Shown here: positions 1-8,348 of the stretch, in pieces
How the letters are laid out: each line of letters starts with the position of its first letter
How positions within the stretch are numbered: the stretch's first letter is position 1
DNA from: Bacteroidia bacterium
Lineage (GTDB): Bacteria > Bacteroidota > Bacteroidia > Chitinophagales > JAUHXS01
DNA length: 64,000 nucleotides
Direction of reading: 5' to 3'
Assembly: GCA_030426955.1 (NCBI GenBank)
Contig: JAUHXS010000007.1
Span: forward strand, 1 to 64,000
Notes under the pieces: model-generated
The model's database searches: none
What the model was told of the DNA's origin: nothing
The model's input: only the letters and a program-made list of their open reading frames with translations
Translations under genes and position numbers: made by a program

Positions 1-251
1 AATTTTGCCTCTTAACATCGAGAGTCGTTTTTGATTTTAAAATATTGAAATTCAACGCTTTAATATAGTCAAAAACGCTCTCTTTTTATAACTTCTTCCT
101 CTTTTTCTTATCCCGAACTCACGTTAAATTATGTTAGGCTTGGTTATGCCTGTTGCGTATTTTAAAATATTGAAGATCATTTTTTTGTCAAAAAAATAGT
201 TAGCATGTAAGTCAAATCGGACACGACACTTTATGTTATTTAGACTAACTA
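1..251. other. Intergenic region at left edge, with short repeats
   Basis: No gene is visible in these bases, which lie beyond the 3' end of priA. A 16-bp sequence beginning ATTTTAAAATATTG occurs twice (34-49 and 159-174). Bases 20-34 and 69-82 are near-perfect inverted copies (GAGAGTCGTTTTTGA / TCAAAAACGCTCTC) and the right arm is followed by TTTTTAT. This could be a long-looped terminator for a plus-strand gene to the left of the window, but the 34-base loop makes that uncertain. Confidence 0.4.
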
Positions 252-2702
252 TTAGTATGGGTCAACATCAATATTAAAAATAGTCGATTTGTATTCCCTC
301 TGAATTTGATCAATGCTTTGCTCAGCAATCTTTTTAGCAAAGTTCAATCTAGCAATGTCGTCTTTATCTATCTTGATTAAAATCTCTTGTAAGTAGTAGC
401 TTTTAATTCTATTGATAATTGGCTCAGAAGGACCGATTACATAGCTTGCCAGTTGCTTTTTCAAAATGCCATAAAATTGATTAGCTGCTTTAATGACCTC
501 ATAACCTTTTTTATGTTTTAACACAATTCTAATCAATCGATAATACGGTGGATATTTAAACTGTTTTCGATGAATTAGTTCATTAGCATAAAAGCTTATG
601 AAGTCATTGTTTTTAATGTTTAACAAGATTGGGTGTTCTGGATTAGATGTTTGGACTACAACTTTTCCTCTTTTCTTTTTTCTCCCAGCTCTACCACTTA
701 CTTGAGTAATTAACTGAAAAGCTCGCTCACCTGCCCTGAAGTTGGGAAAATTTAAAAGGTGATCGGCACTCAGGACGCCTACCAAACCAACATTGTCAAA
801 GTCAAGACCTTTGGTGATCATCTGTGTTCCTATTAGGATATCAATCTGTTTGTTTTCAAACTCCCTAATGACCTTTTCATGTCCATGTTTTGTCCTAACG
901 GTATCCAAATCCATCCTGCCAACTAATGCCTCTGGGAAAAATATTCTGAGCTCATCTTCTATTTTTTCTGTACCAAAACTCTGCACTTTCATTTCATGAC
1001 TGCCACATGCACTGCAAGTGTTGATAGGCTGAGTTCTAAATCCACAATAGTGACAACGTAGATCATTGCTGTATTTGTGATAGGTCATGCTTACATCACA
1101 GAATTTGCATTGCGGAATCCAGCTACACTTAGAGCATTCAAGGTATGGTGCGTATCCCCTTCTGTTTTGGAAAAGAATTACTTGTTCCTTCTGCTCCAAC
1201 GTTTTTTCTATGTGCTCAATTAAAGTAGAGGTGAAATGTGACTTGAGTCTGTTTTTTCTTTTTTCCTCAATGGTATCGACCATAGTGATTTGTGGCATTT
1301 CTACATCTGCAAATCGCTTATTAAGTCGAACGAGGCCATACTTTTCATCTTCCGCGTTTTTTCTACTTTCCAATGAAGGCGTAGCGGAGCCTAATAGTAC
1401 TTTAGCTTCCTTGTGAACGGTCGATAAAAAGACTGCTGTATCTCTAGCATTGTAGCGAGGCGATGGATCAAACTGCTTGTAAGAAGAATCATGCTCCTCA
1501 TCAACTACTATCAGTCCCAAGTTATCAAATGGTAAAAATATAGAGGACCGAACTCCAAGGATAACTTTGTATTCACTATGGAGCGTTTTGTTCCAAATCT
1601 CTACTCGTTCATTGTCATTAAACTTAGAATGATAAATGCCCAAATCTTTGCCAAAGACTTTCTTTAATCTATCTGTAATCTGAGAGGTTAAGGCTATTTC
1701 AGGTAATAGGTAAAGTACCTGCCTCCCTTCATTTAAAGCTTCTTGAATTAGGTTGATATAAATCTGTGTCTTACCACTAGACGTCACACCGTGAAGCAAG
1801 GTCACACTTTTATTTTTAAAACAATCCTTTATTTCGTTAAGCGCTTCTTGTTGCGCTTCCGATAAGTCAATATGGTTGTCAGCTTGCTCATCAAAAGATT
1901 TGACTCTATCTATTCTGGTTTTTTCTGAGGTTAAGATTCCCTTATTCACTAACTGCTTATAAATGCTAGAAGAAACATCCGCCTCCTTGAGTAAGATCTC
2001 TTTAGGAATGGGAATAGTATGACCTTGTTGTTCCAAGTGTAAGTAGGTCATTAACAACTTAAGCTGTTGAGGTGCTTTTTGAAGGTCGTCAAAAACTGCT
2101 TTTAGCTTTTGTTCACTTTTTTTCAGGCTAGGCTTAAGCAATACAACCTCGATGGTTTTAGGTTTATACTTCTCTTTTAAGTCTTCACTAATAATAATGA
2201 CTCCTTTCTTTAAAAGTGATTGCAGAATGTGGTAGACCGTTTTTTGATCTAGAATTTGCTGAACTTCTTGTATAGTAAGTGTTTGATTTACTAATAATGC
2301 CTCTGCAATGAGATATTCTTTATTATCTAGTTCTGAAAAGTCATCACCAAATTTATCATTCAGTAAAACCTTGCTTTCACTCTCAAGCTTTAGTGCTGAT
2401 GGTAAAGCGGCGTTCATGATAGAACCATGGGAAGCCATGTAGTATTTGCTCATCCAATCCCAAAGCTGAAACTGAAATTCATTTACAACGGGAGATTCGT
2501 CTAGAACGGATAAAATTGCTTTAGGCTGATAAGCATCTGGCTTCTTGTCATGAATTTTGTAGGCTAATGCAGTATAGATTCTTTTTTTCCCAAACTGAAC
2601 AACCAGTCTTTTTCCTGTAACAACTTGTTTATCCAGCTCCTTAGGAATGGAGTAGGTATAAAGCTGCTTTAGGTTTAAGGGAAGGATGACATCGACAAAC
2701 AC
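252..2702 (-). CDS. priA: Primosomal replication restart helicase PriA
   Basis: PriA is the superfamily 2 DNA helicase that recognises stalled or repaired replication forks and reloads the replicative helicase. The 816-residue length fits the family. An N-terminal fork-binding region is followed by the helicase core with Walker A GVTSSGKT near residue 304 and a DEEH box near 401. The zinc-binding insert with paired cysteines (CSKCSWIPQCKFC, then CHYC and CSACGS) spans about 524-570. The later helicase motifs include GTQMITKGLDF and QVSGRAGR. The start is GTG: the next upstream in-frame codons lead to a stop after five codons. The gene lies 46 bases downstream of the pfkB-like gene, with a palindromic repeat filling the gap. 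Identification is secure. Confidence 0.97.
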   Translation of the reverse strand: MFVDVILPLNLKQLYTYSIPKELDKQVVTGKRLVVQFGKKRIYTALAYKIHDKKPDAYQPKAILSVLDESPVVNEFQFQLWDWMSKYYMASHGSIMNAALPSALKLESESKVLLNDKFGDDFSELDNKEYLIAEALLVNQTLTIQEVQQILDQKTVYHILQSLLKKGVIIISEDLKEKYKPKTIEVVLLKPSLKKSEQKLKAVFDDLQKAPQQLKLLMTYLHLEQQGHTIPIPKEILLKEADVSSSIYKQLVNKGILTSEKTRIDRVKSFDEQADNHIDLSEAQQEALNEIKDCFKNKSVTLLHGVTSSGKTQIYINLIQEALNEGRQVLYLLPEIALTSQITDRLKKVFGKDLGIYHSKFNDNERVEIWNKTLHSEYKVILGVRSSIFLPFDNLGLIVVDEEHDSSYKQFDPSPRYNARDTAVFLSTVHKEAKVLLGSATPSLESRKNAEDEKYGLVRLNKRFADVEMPQITMVDTIEEKRKNRLKSHFTSTLIEHIEKTLEQKEQVILFQNRRGYAPYLECSKCSWIPQCKFCDVSMTYHKYSNDLRCHYCGFRTQPINTCSACGSHEMKVQSFGTEKIEDELRIFFPEALVGRMDLDTVRTKHGHEKVIREFENKQIDILIGTQMITKGLDFDNVGLVGVLSADHLLNFPNFRAGERAFQLITQVSGRAGRKKKRGKVVVQTSNPEHPILLNIKNNDFISFYANELIHRKQFKYPPYYRLIRIVLKHKKGYEVIKAANQFYGILKKQLASYVIGPSEPIINRIKSYYLQEILIKIDKDDIARLNFAKKIAEQSIDQIQREYKSTIFNIDVDPY

Positions 2703-2703
2703 G

Positions 2704-2751
2704 TAGTTTATAATTTATAATTCAAAATTATGAATTGTAAATTATAAACTA
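2704..2751. repeat. Palindromic 7-bp-periodic intergenic repeat
   Basis: These 48 bases form an almost perfect inverted repeat around the centre (left arm TAGTTTATAATTTATAATTC, right arm GAATTGTAAATTATAAACTA). Both arms read as degenerate 7-base units (TAGTTTA, TAATTTA, TAATTCA, then AAATTAT, GAATTGT, AAATTAT). It fills the whole gap between the pfkB-like stop codon, which it overlaps, and the priA start. It could fold into a hairpin in mRNA. Similar heptamer-periodic tracts occur at 31690-31783, 38094-38121 and 54217-54251. Confidence 0.7.
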
Positions 2752-3675
2752 ACTCACTAATTCTATCTCAACTTGTACTAAATCTATAAACTTCTGAGCT
2801 CTTTCTTGAATTTCCGAATGCTCAAGGCCTACTAACTGTTCTGTTCCAAATTTCTGAACGCAAAAAGATGCCATAGCAGATCCGTAAATCAAAGCACGCT
2901 TCATATTATCGAATGAAATATCTTTTGTTTGAGCAAGATAACCTATAAACCCTCCAGCAAAAGTATCTCCGGCACCTGTTGGATCATAAACATCTTCTAA
3001 AGGCAATGCTGGTGCATAAAATAATTCATTGCCGCTTACCAATAATGCACCATGCTCTCCTTTCTTGATGATAACATATTTAGGCCCCATTGCAGAAATA
3101 ACTTTAGCAGCCTTAGCAAGAGAATGCTCTCCTGAAAGTTGTCTTGCTTCTTCATCATTAATACAAAGTACATCAACCATAGCAATAGTTTCCTTTAATG
3201 GCTCTAATGCAATGTCCATCCAGAAATTCATGGTATCCATGACGATAAGCTTTGGTCTTTCTTTCAATCGCTCTATTGTCAGCTTCTGAACTTGAGGGGA
3301 TAAGTTCCCTAGCATTAAAAACTCACAGCCTTGGTAGCTGTCTGGAATAATTGGATCAAAATGTTCTAATACATTTAGTTCGGTCACTAAAGTATCTCTA
3401 GAGTTTAAGTCGTAGTGATATTTTCCAGACCAAAAAAAAGACTTTTCATCTTCCTTTATTTGAAGCCCTTCTGTATTAACGGAATGATCTTGTAATAATT
3501 GGATATCAGATTTTGGGAAATCTCCACCCACTACAGCCACTAGGTTAACATCCTTTGTAAAATAAGATGATGCTAAAGATATATATGTGGCAGCTCCACC
3601 AATTATTTTATCTGTTTTGCCAAAAGGCGTTTCTATGGCATCGAAGGCGACTGAACCAACTACTGTAAGACTCAT
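2749..3675 (-). CDS. PfkB/ribokinase-family sugar kinase
   Basis: This 308-residue protein is a PfkB-family carbohydrate kinase, which phosphorylates a sugar or nucleoside with ATP in the cytoplasm. The N-terminal GGAATY motif (about 26-31) is the substrate-side glycine motif. The C-terminal signature DPTGAGDTFAGGF (231-243) carries the anion hole and the catalytic aspartate D237. The substrate cannot be read from sequence; adenosine-kinase-like and fructose/ribose kinases share these motifs. It is read in the same direction as priA, 46 bases upstream of it. The upstream 110 bases separate it from a divergent lipoprotein gene, so the promoter should lie there. The family call is firm and the substrate unknown. 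Confidence 0.93.
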   Translation of the reverse strand: MSLTVVGSVAFDAIETPFGKTDKIIGGAATYISLASSYFTKDVNLVAVVGGDFPKSDIQLLQDHSVNTEGLQIKEDEKSFFWSGKYHYDLNSRDTLVTELNVLEHFDPIIPDSYQGCEFLMLGNLSPQVQKLTIERLKERPKLIVMDTMNFWMDIALEPLKETIAMVDVLCINDEEARQLSGEHSLAKAAKVISAMGPKYVIIKKGEHGALLVSGNELFYAPALPLEDVYDPTGAGDTFAGGFIGYLAQTKDISFDNMKRALIYGSAMASFCVQKFGTEQLVGLEHSEIQERAQKFIDLVQVEIELVS

Positions 3676-3785
3676 AATAAAGAATTAATATTTGACGTTT
3701 AATATTTAGCAAAGATTGTAATAATTCGCGTTTATTGCAATTATATTGAGCAATTCTTATCTTTATAGAAATGTAATCATCAGTT

Positions 3786-4889
3786 ATGAAAAATATATTA
3801 AAGTATTTAGCAGTTTTCTTGGTAGGTTCTATCATTATAGTATCGTGTAAAAAGGATGAGCCAGAACCCGATCCAGATCCTCAGCAAACTATATTGCCAA
3901 AGGATATTGCTGTTTCCATTCCTAATGCTATAAGTTATAATGCTTCTTCTGGTAAAACATCTTGGTTTAAAACAACAGAGGGAGATACTTTAAATGGTGA
4001 AGACATTTATGATGGTGCTGCACTTTTCATTGCCATTGGCGAGCAGTCTGCAAAAATTGTAAATGCAATTATTTTTGCAATCATTGCTTACGATATTAAT
4101 GAGCCAATGGAATTGGACTACACATCAGATGATGATGGCAGAGAAAAGCATCTATCGGTAACTGAAGATGCGTCCTATGAAGGAGAGACTTACGAGTTCA
4201 AACTCTTGGTGACAGATGGTCAAGACAATGCTATGGCGATCTATTGGAATCAAAGCCCTAAAGAAGGTGTCGCCATTTTGTCTCCTTATGATATTAATAG
4301 AAATGAAGACCCAAAGCTTGATGGAGTGCTTTACAAAATAGAATATAGCGAAACAGGGGCAAGTGGATATTCGAAAGATATGATTGTTACCATTACAGGA
4401 TTTCCTGAAGATCCAACCGACAATGCTAGTATTGATAATTTAAGGATGTTTGCTGGCAAAAACGGTAATATTATAGATGTATATGGCAATTCAAATCACC
4501 CAAATATTCAATTAGTAGATACCACATTTAGCGGAGGTAGAAATTATGCCTTTATTGCCCGAGGTAATTCTAACGAGGAAATCGGAATATGTGAAGTAGC
4601 CTTGCCACCATCATCATTAACTTCTACTAGCAATATGCTAGACGACTATTCGATTATTGAAGTGATAACGGAGGAAGCAAACAATATGGGTATTACAGAT
4701 TCAGCGGCCATAGCAGCGTATCTTTCTGAAGCAGATGCTCCAGGATATTTTATAGATCCACAAGGGCTTGTTTCTAGTGGAACAGATGTTCCAAGTCACC
4801 CTGGGTTTACATCTAGTTTTATTGATATTAGTGCTTTGACTCCTTATGTCCCTAACGATGTTAAGAATCAAATGATTACTTGGGAATAG
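3786..4889 (+). CDS. Hypothetical surface lipoprotein, CKKDE type
   Basis: I do not recognise this 367-residue protein. It starts with a lipoprotein signal peptide: MKN, a hydrophobic stretch, then a lipobox ending IIVSC at about residue 21. The mature end is CKKDEPEPDPDPQ, an acidic run resembling the surface-export signal of Bacteroidota lipoproteins. The rest is soluble, rich in Asp, Ser and Gly, with no transmembrane segment and no catalytic motif I can name. It is followed 14 bases later by the DUF72 gene, so the two may be co-transcribed. Inference: a surface-exposed lipoprotein of unknown role. Confidence 0.75.
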   Translation: MKNILKYLAVFLVGSIIIVSCKKDEPEPDPDPQQTILPKDIAVSIPNAISYNASSGKTSWFKTTEGDTLNGEDIYDGAALFIAIGEQSAKIVNAIIFAIIAYDINEPMELDYTSDDDGREKHLSVTEDASYEGETYEFKLLVTDGQDNAMAIYWNQSPKEGVAILSPYDINRNEDPKLDGVLYKIEYSETGASGYSKDMIVTITGFPEDPTDNASIDNLRMFAGKNGNIIDVYGNSNHPNIQLVDTTFSGGRNYAFIARGNSNEEIGICEVALPPSSLTSTSNMLDDYSIIEVITEEANNMGITDSAAIAAYLSEADAPGYFIDPQGLVSSGTDVPSHPGFTSSFIDISALTPYVPNDVKNQMITWE

Positions 4890-4903
4890 ATACAGAATAG
4901 TAT

Positions 4904-5800
4904 ATGAAATTTGGAAAGGTAGACCATCCTGAATTAGTTGATTTTACCTTTCCTGATGACCATCCTGATACAGCACCTATATTCTCAAAGGAGAAAAAAT
5001 CTGATACTGATTTTTTCATCGGTTGCGCAAAATGGAATCGCAATGATCTCAAAAACTTTTATCCAAGAGGGACAAAAGATGAATTGGAGTATTATTCCTC
5101 TCAGTTCAATAGCATAGAACTAAACGCTACATTTTATAGATTTTTTCCTCCAGAGCAATTTGAGAAATGGCGAAAGAAAACACCTACGCACTTTAGGTTT
5201 TTCCCAAAAATAACGCAAGAAATCTCTCATTGGAAGCGATTGGCTGATACCAAATTATTAGTTGATGAGTATATATATGGTGTCAGTAGATTGGAAGAAA
5301 AATTGGGAATGGTTTTTCTGCAGATGCATGAAAATTTTCATCCCAAAGACTTAGACCGTGTTGAATCATTTTTTGAATGCTGGCCTAAGTCGATTCCACT
5401 AACAGTAGAGTTTCGACATACTGACTGGTACAATGATGAAGATATTGCTAAGCGATTATACGAAATATTAGAAAAGCATAACATTACAAACACCATAGTA
5501 GATACGGCTGGAAGAAGAGATCTAATGCATATGCGACTAACCACTCCAAGAGCTTTTGTGAGATACACAGGGGCTAATCACACCACTGATTATCAGCGGC
5601 TAGATGATTGGGTGGAAAGAATAAACGCTTGGGTTGGCAAGGGGATTCAGGAAGTCGATTTTTTTGTTCACCAAAATATGGAGATAGAATCGCCGTTACT
5701 GTCTGCTTATTTTATTAAAAGGCTAAATGCAAACCTTGGACTTAAATTGCAAATACCCCAAACCCTTCTTAAAAAGGACTCTCCAAACTTATTCTCATAA
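4904..5800 (+). CDS. DUF72 (YecE-like) TIM-barrel protein
   Basis: This 298-residue protein belongs to the DUF72/YecE family, a TIM-barrel fold of uncertain biochemical function. Characteristic stretches are the start of the domain FFIGCAKWNRNDLKNFYP (about 43-60), the motif FNSIELNATFYRFFP, and the later VEFRHTDWYND. There is no signal peptide, so it should be cytosolic, in contrast to the lipoprotein genes on both sides. The 14-base gap to the upstream gene suggests co-transcription. Family assignment is confident, and function is unknown for the family in general. Confidence 0.9.
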   Translation: MKFGKVDHPELVDFTFPDDHPDTAPIFSKEKKSDTDFFIGCAKWNRNDLKNFYPRGTKDELEYYSSQFNSIELNATFYRFFPPEQFEKWRKKTPTHFRFFPKITQEISHWKRLADTKLLVDEYIYGVSRLEEKLGMVFLQMHENFHPKDLDRVESFFECWPKSIPLTVEFRHTDWYNDEDIAKRLYEILEKHNITNTIVDTAGRRDLMHMRLTTPRAFVRYTGANHTTDYQRLDDWVERINAWVGKGIQEVDFFVHQNMEIESPLLSAYFIKRLNANLGLKLQIPQTLLKKDSPNLFS

Positions 5801-5822
5801 TTACACTTTACACAAATCATTC

Positions 5823-5840
5823 ACAAAGGCCTTTTTTTGT
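5823..5840 (+). terminator. Possible weak terminator after DUF72 gene
   Basis: The sequence ACAAAGGCCTTTTTTTGT is a short palindrome ending in a T-run, 22 bases after the DUF72 stop codon. The stem is only about five pairs, so it is a tentative call. Confidence 0.3.
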
Positions 5841-5915
5841 CAAGAAATAAAGAACTAATAGTGCATTTATTTCGTTATTATTAACACTATACTTAATGTT
5901 TCCCAAATATATCGT

Positions 5916-7094
5916 ATGCAAAAAAGTTTAAGAATAAGGCATTATATTTTTCATAGCGTTTGCCTAGCAATAATATTTACAATCTCCTCTTGTAAAAAAG
6001 ATGAGGTAATTGAGCCAGATGCCAACTTTATCGGTGTCTCTGAATTCGAGGCAGCAATTCCTGAATTTCATCTATCCAGCAATTTATCTCTATTGCCAAA
6101 CTTTACTATTATAGCCGATAATTCCGATCGAGTTAACGGGCCTCAAGATTTAGACTTTCATCCATCTCCTTCTCGTGAAGGGGAGCTTTGGATCATCAAT
6201 AAAGGAACTGAAAATGCTCCTACCTTTGGAGGCTCTACCGTAACTATTTATGATGCAGGAGAAACTAGTCAAACATCAGAATTAAGGCAAGATGGGAATG
6301 CTTGGCATTTTATGTCATTACCAACAGCTATTGCATTTGGTAATGGCACGTATAATGGTGAATTTAATTTTGCTACTTCTACAGGTGTATATGATGCTAA
6401 TCACGATGGTGGAGATTTCTTCACAGGCCCCTCATTATGGTCTAGTGATATGGATGTTTATGCGCGACCATCTGGTGGAAATGGAAGCCATTTGGATATG
6501 TTGCATGGAAGTCCATATTCTATGGGAATAGCCCATGAGGAAGGCAACGCCTATTGGGTATTTGATGGATATCATCAGGAAATAGTTAGATATGACTTTG
6601 TAGAGGATCATGGTCCAGGAGCGGATTATCATGGAGATGCTATTATCCAAAGGTATCCTGAAGTTCGAGTTACACGAGACCCAGAAGTACCAAGTCATAT
6701 GGTATTAGATAAATCAACTGGATGGCTTTATATTTGTGAAACCAGCCAATCTCGAATTTTGAGATTAAATATCAATAGTGGCAACGTTGCTCAAAATTTA
6801 CCTTTACTTAATGAACCTCTAGCAGAGCATTCTGAAATCGGTAATGTTGAGTGGGAGGTTTTTTATGATTCGGATTTAGAGAAGCCTTGCGGAATAGATA
6901 TTGTAGAAAACAGACTGTTTGTAAGTGATTTTGAAACAGGAGACATTATTTGCTACAATGTTGATACAAAGATGGAGCTTGCAAGAATTACGACTGATGC
7001 AACCGAAATAATGGGCATTAAAGTAGGTCCTGTAGGAAAAATCTGGTATGTAGATTATGCAGAAAACGAAGTTGTAAGAGTTGATCCTAGATAA
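5916..7094 (+). CDS. Beta-propeller lipoprotein (NHL/SMP-like)
   Basis: A 392-residue predicted lipoprotein. The signal peptide ends in a lipobox ISSC near residue 26, followed by KKDEVIEPD, an acidic stretch like the surface-export signal of Bacteroidota. The mature part contains repeated strands typical of a six-bladed beta-propeller, such as GPQDLDFHP, GELWIINKG, PSHMVLDKSTGWLYIC, KPCGIDIVENRLFVSD and GPVGKIWYVDYAENEVVRVD. No catalytic residues are evident. It is the first gene of a closely packed run of four exported-protein genes ending at 9949 (gaps of 9 and 15 bases, then a 1-base overlap), suggesting one transcript. Substrate or ligand is unknown. Confidence 0.75.
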   Translation: MQKSLRIRHYIFHSVCLAIIFTISSCKKDEVIEPDANFIGVSEFEAAIPEFHLSSNLSLLPNFTIIADNSDRVNGPQDLDFHPSPSREGELWIINKGTENAPTFGGSTVTIYDAGETSQTSELRQDGNAWHFMSLPTAIAFGNGTYNGEFNFATSTGVYDANHDGGDFFTGPSLWSSDMDVYARPSGGNGSHLDMLHGSPYSMGIAHEEGNAYWVFDGYHQEIVRYDFVEDHGPGADYHGDAIIQRYPEVRVTRDPEVPSHMVLDKSTGWLYICETSQSRILRLNINSGNVAQNLPLLNEPLAEHSEIGNVEWEVFYDSDLEKPCGIDIVENRLFVSDFETGDIICYNVDTKMELARITTDATEIMGIKVGPVGKIWYVDYAENEVVRVDPR

Positions 7095-7103
7095 TATTGT
7101 GTT

Positions 7104-7493
7104 ATGAAAAAATACCACCTGCTTATTGGTTTTATCGTGTTGACTGTATCAGTCATTTCTTGTAAAAGAAAAGGCTGTACTAATCTTTACTGCGATAACT
7201 ATGAAGAAAAGGCCAAAAAGGATGACGGAAGCTGCGATTGTAATGACGGTGTTTTATCTGTTTATATCGCCAATGACTACGGAGCAGTTGAAGTATATTT
7301 GGACAACAGTTTGGTGGGTAGTATCAACAATTACTTTCCTGATGCGGAGCCTAGATGTGCTCAAGATGGGACATTAATATTAGACTTTGCAACTGGCACA
7401 TATAGTCTTGAAGCTTCTAGTCAGTCTGGGAAATCTTGGACTAAAACTATAAGTGTGACAGAGGGACAATGCACTTTACTAGAGCTTGAATAA
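7104..7493 (+). CDS. Small lipoprotein with GCT..NY..DDGSC motif
   Basis: This 129-residue protein has a signal peptide and lipobox VISC (Cys at about residue 20). The mature N-terminus GCTNLYCDNYEEKAKKDDGS matches the cysteine-framed GCTD-NY-DDGSC segment common in exported Bacteroidota proteins. It is followed by a compact domain with a transthyretin/PEGA-like look: short strands including GAVEVYLDNSLVGSI and GTYSLEASSQSGKSWTKTI. The gene starts 9 bases after the propeller lipoprotein and ends 15 bases before the next exported protein. Function is unknown; a structural or binding role on the cell surface is inferred. Confidence 0.7.
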   Translation: MKKYHLLIGFIVLTVSVISCKRKGCTNLYCDNYEEKAKKDDGSCDCNDGVLSVYIANDYGAVEVYLDNSLVGSINNYFPDAEPRCAQDGTLILDFATGTYSLEASSQSGKSWTKTISVTEGQCTLLELE

Positions 7494-7508
7494 TAACATA
7501 GGTTTTTT

Positions 7509-8348
7509 TTGAAAAAGAAAAATTATGCAGCATTCTTATGTGCTTTACTAAGCTTAGCACCATCTATTTACACCCAGTTATCTAGCTACAATTCAGGAGC
7601 TCCTGATGGTCATACTGGTTCTCCAGGTGACGGCAGGAGTTGTGCCAGGTCGTTTTGTCATAGTTCCTTTTCAACAAGCTTTGTTCCTGATCTTATTGAA
7701 ATGAAGACACCTATAGGTATGGGGTACTATACAGATTCTGTCTATCAAGTTGAGATAAACATAAAAGAAGTTGGTATATCGCGTTTTGGTTTTCAAGCTT
7801 CTGTCCAAGATGGTTTTGGCAATCAAGCAGGTGAATGCCTGGTGCATGATCCTGTCAACACAATAAGAATTAATTCAGATAAATATATTACTCATTCCGA
7901 AGTAGGCAGCCTTTCTGATGATTCAGCCAGTTGGATTTTCAAGTGGAGCCCTCCGCAGCCAGGCGTTGGAACCGTTACTATTTTTGCGGCTGTTAACGTA
8001 ACAAACAATGATGATGAGCCTACAGGAGATAGAGTTTTACTTTCATCTCTTGCTATACCAGAAGCTTCAGATAATACGACCATCAATACTGGAATAAGTA
8101 TTGAAATGGAGGCATTAAATAATATAAAGTTCTACATTAATAAGGTGATGGGGTTTATACAAATCCAAGGTATGGAACATAGTCAAATTGATTTAACGAT
8201 ATCAGATATTCAAGGAAAAACGATACTTTACAAAAGCAAACTAATAAGCAATTTCGTGCCGTTGCCCAAAGTATGCAATCAAATACTGATAGCTACGATA
8301 GCTACCCCATCAGGAGTTCGTTTTTCTAAAAAAATATTAATCAATTAA
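7509..8348 (+). CDS. Exported choice-of-anchor-V-like protein with CX4CH
   Basis: A 279-residue exported protein starting at TTG with a signal peptide cleaved after about residue 22. The mature start, SGAPDGHTGSPGDGRSC, matches the opening of the choice-of-anchor-V family of Bacteroidota. In that family, as I recall it, a CxxCH-type motif follows; here it is C-ARSF-CH, i.e. CX4CH, so heme attachment is possible but unproven. The remainder is a beta-rich domain, including FGFQASVQDGFGNQAG and SWIFKWSPP. The last ~65 residues look like a degenerate T9SS type A sorting tail ending VRFSKKILIN. The stop codon overlaps the next start (TAATG). Function is unknown. Confidence 0.72.
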   Translation: MKKKNYAAFLCALLSLAPSIYTQLSSYNSGAPDGHTGSPGDGRSCARSFCHSSFSTSFVPDLIEMKTPIGMGYYTDSVYQVEINIKEVGISRFGFQASVQDGFGNQAGECLVHDPVNTIRINSDKYITHSEVGSLSDDSASWIFKWSPPQPGVGTVTIFAAVNVTNNDDEPTGDRVLLSSLAIPEASDNTTINTGISIEMEALNNIKFYINKVMGFIQIQGMEHSQIDLTISDIQGKTILYKSKLISNFVPLPKVCNQILIATIATPSGVRFSKKILIN

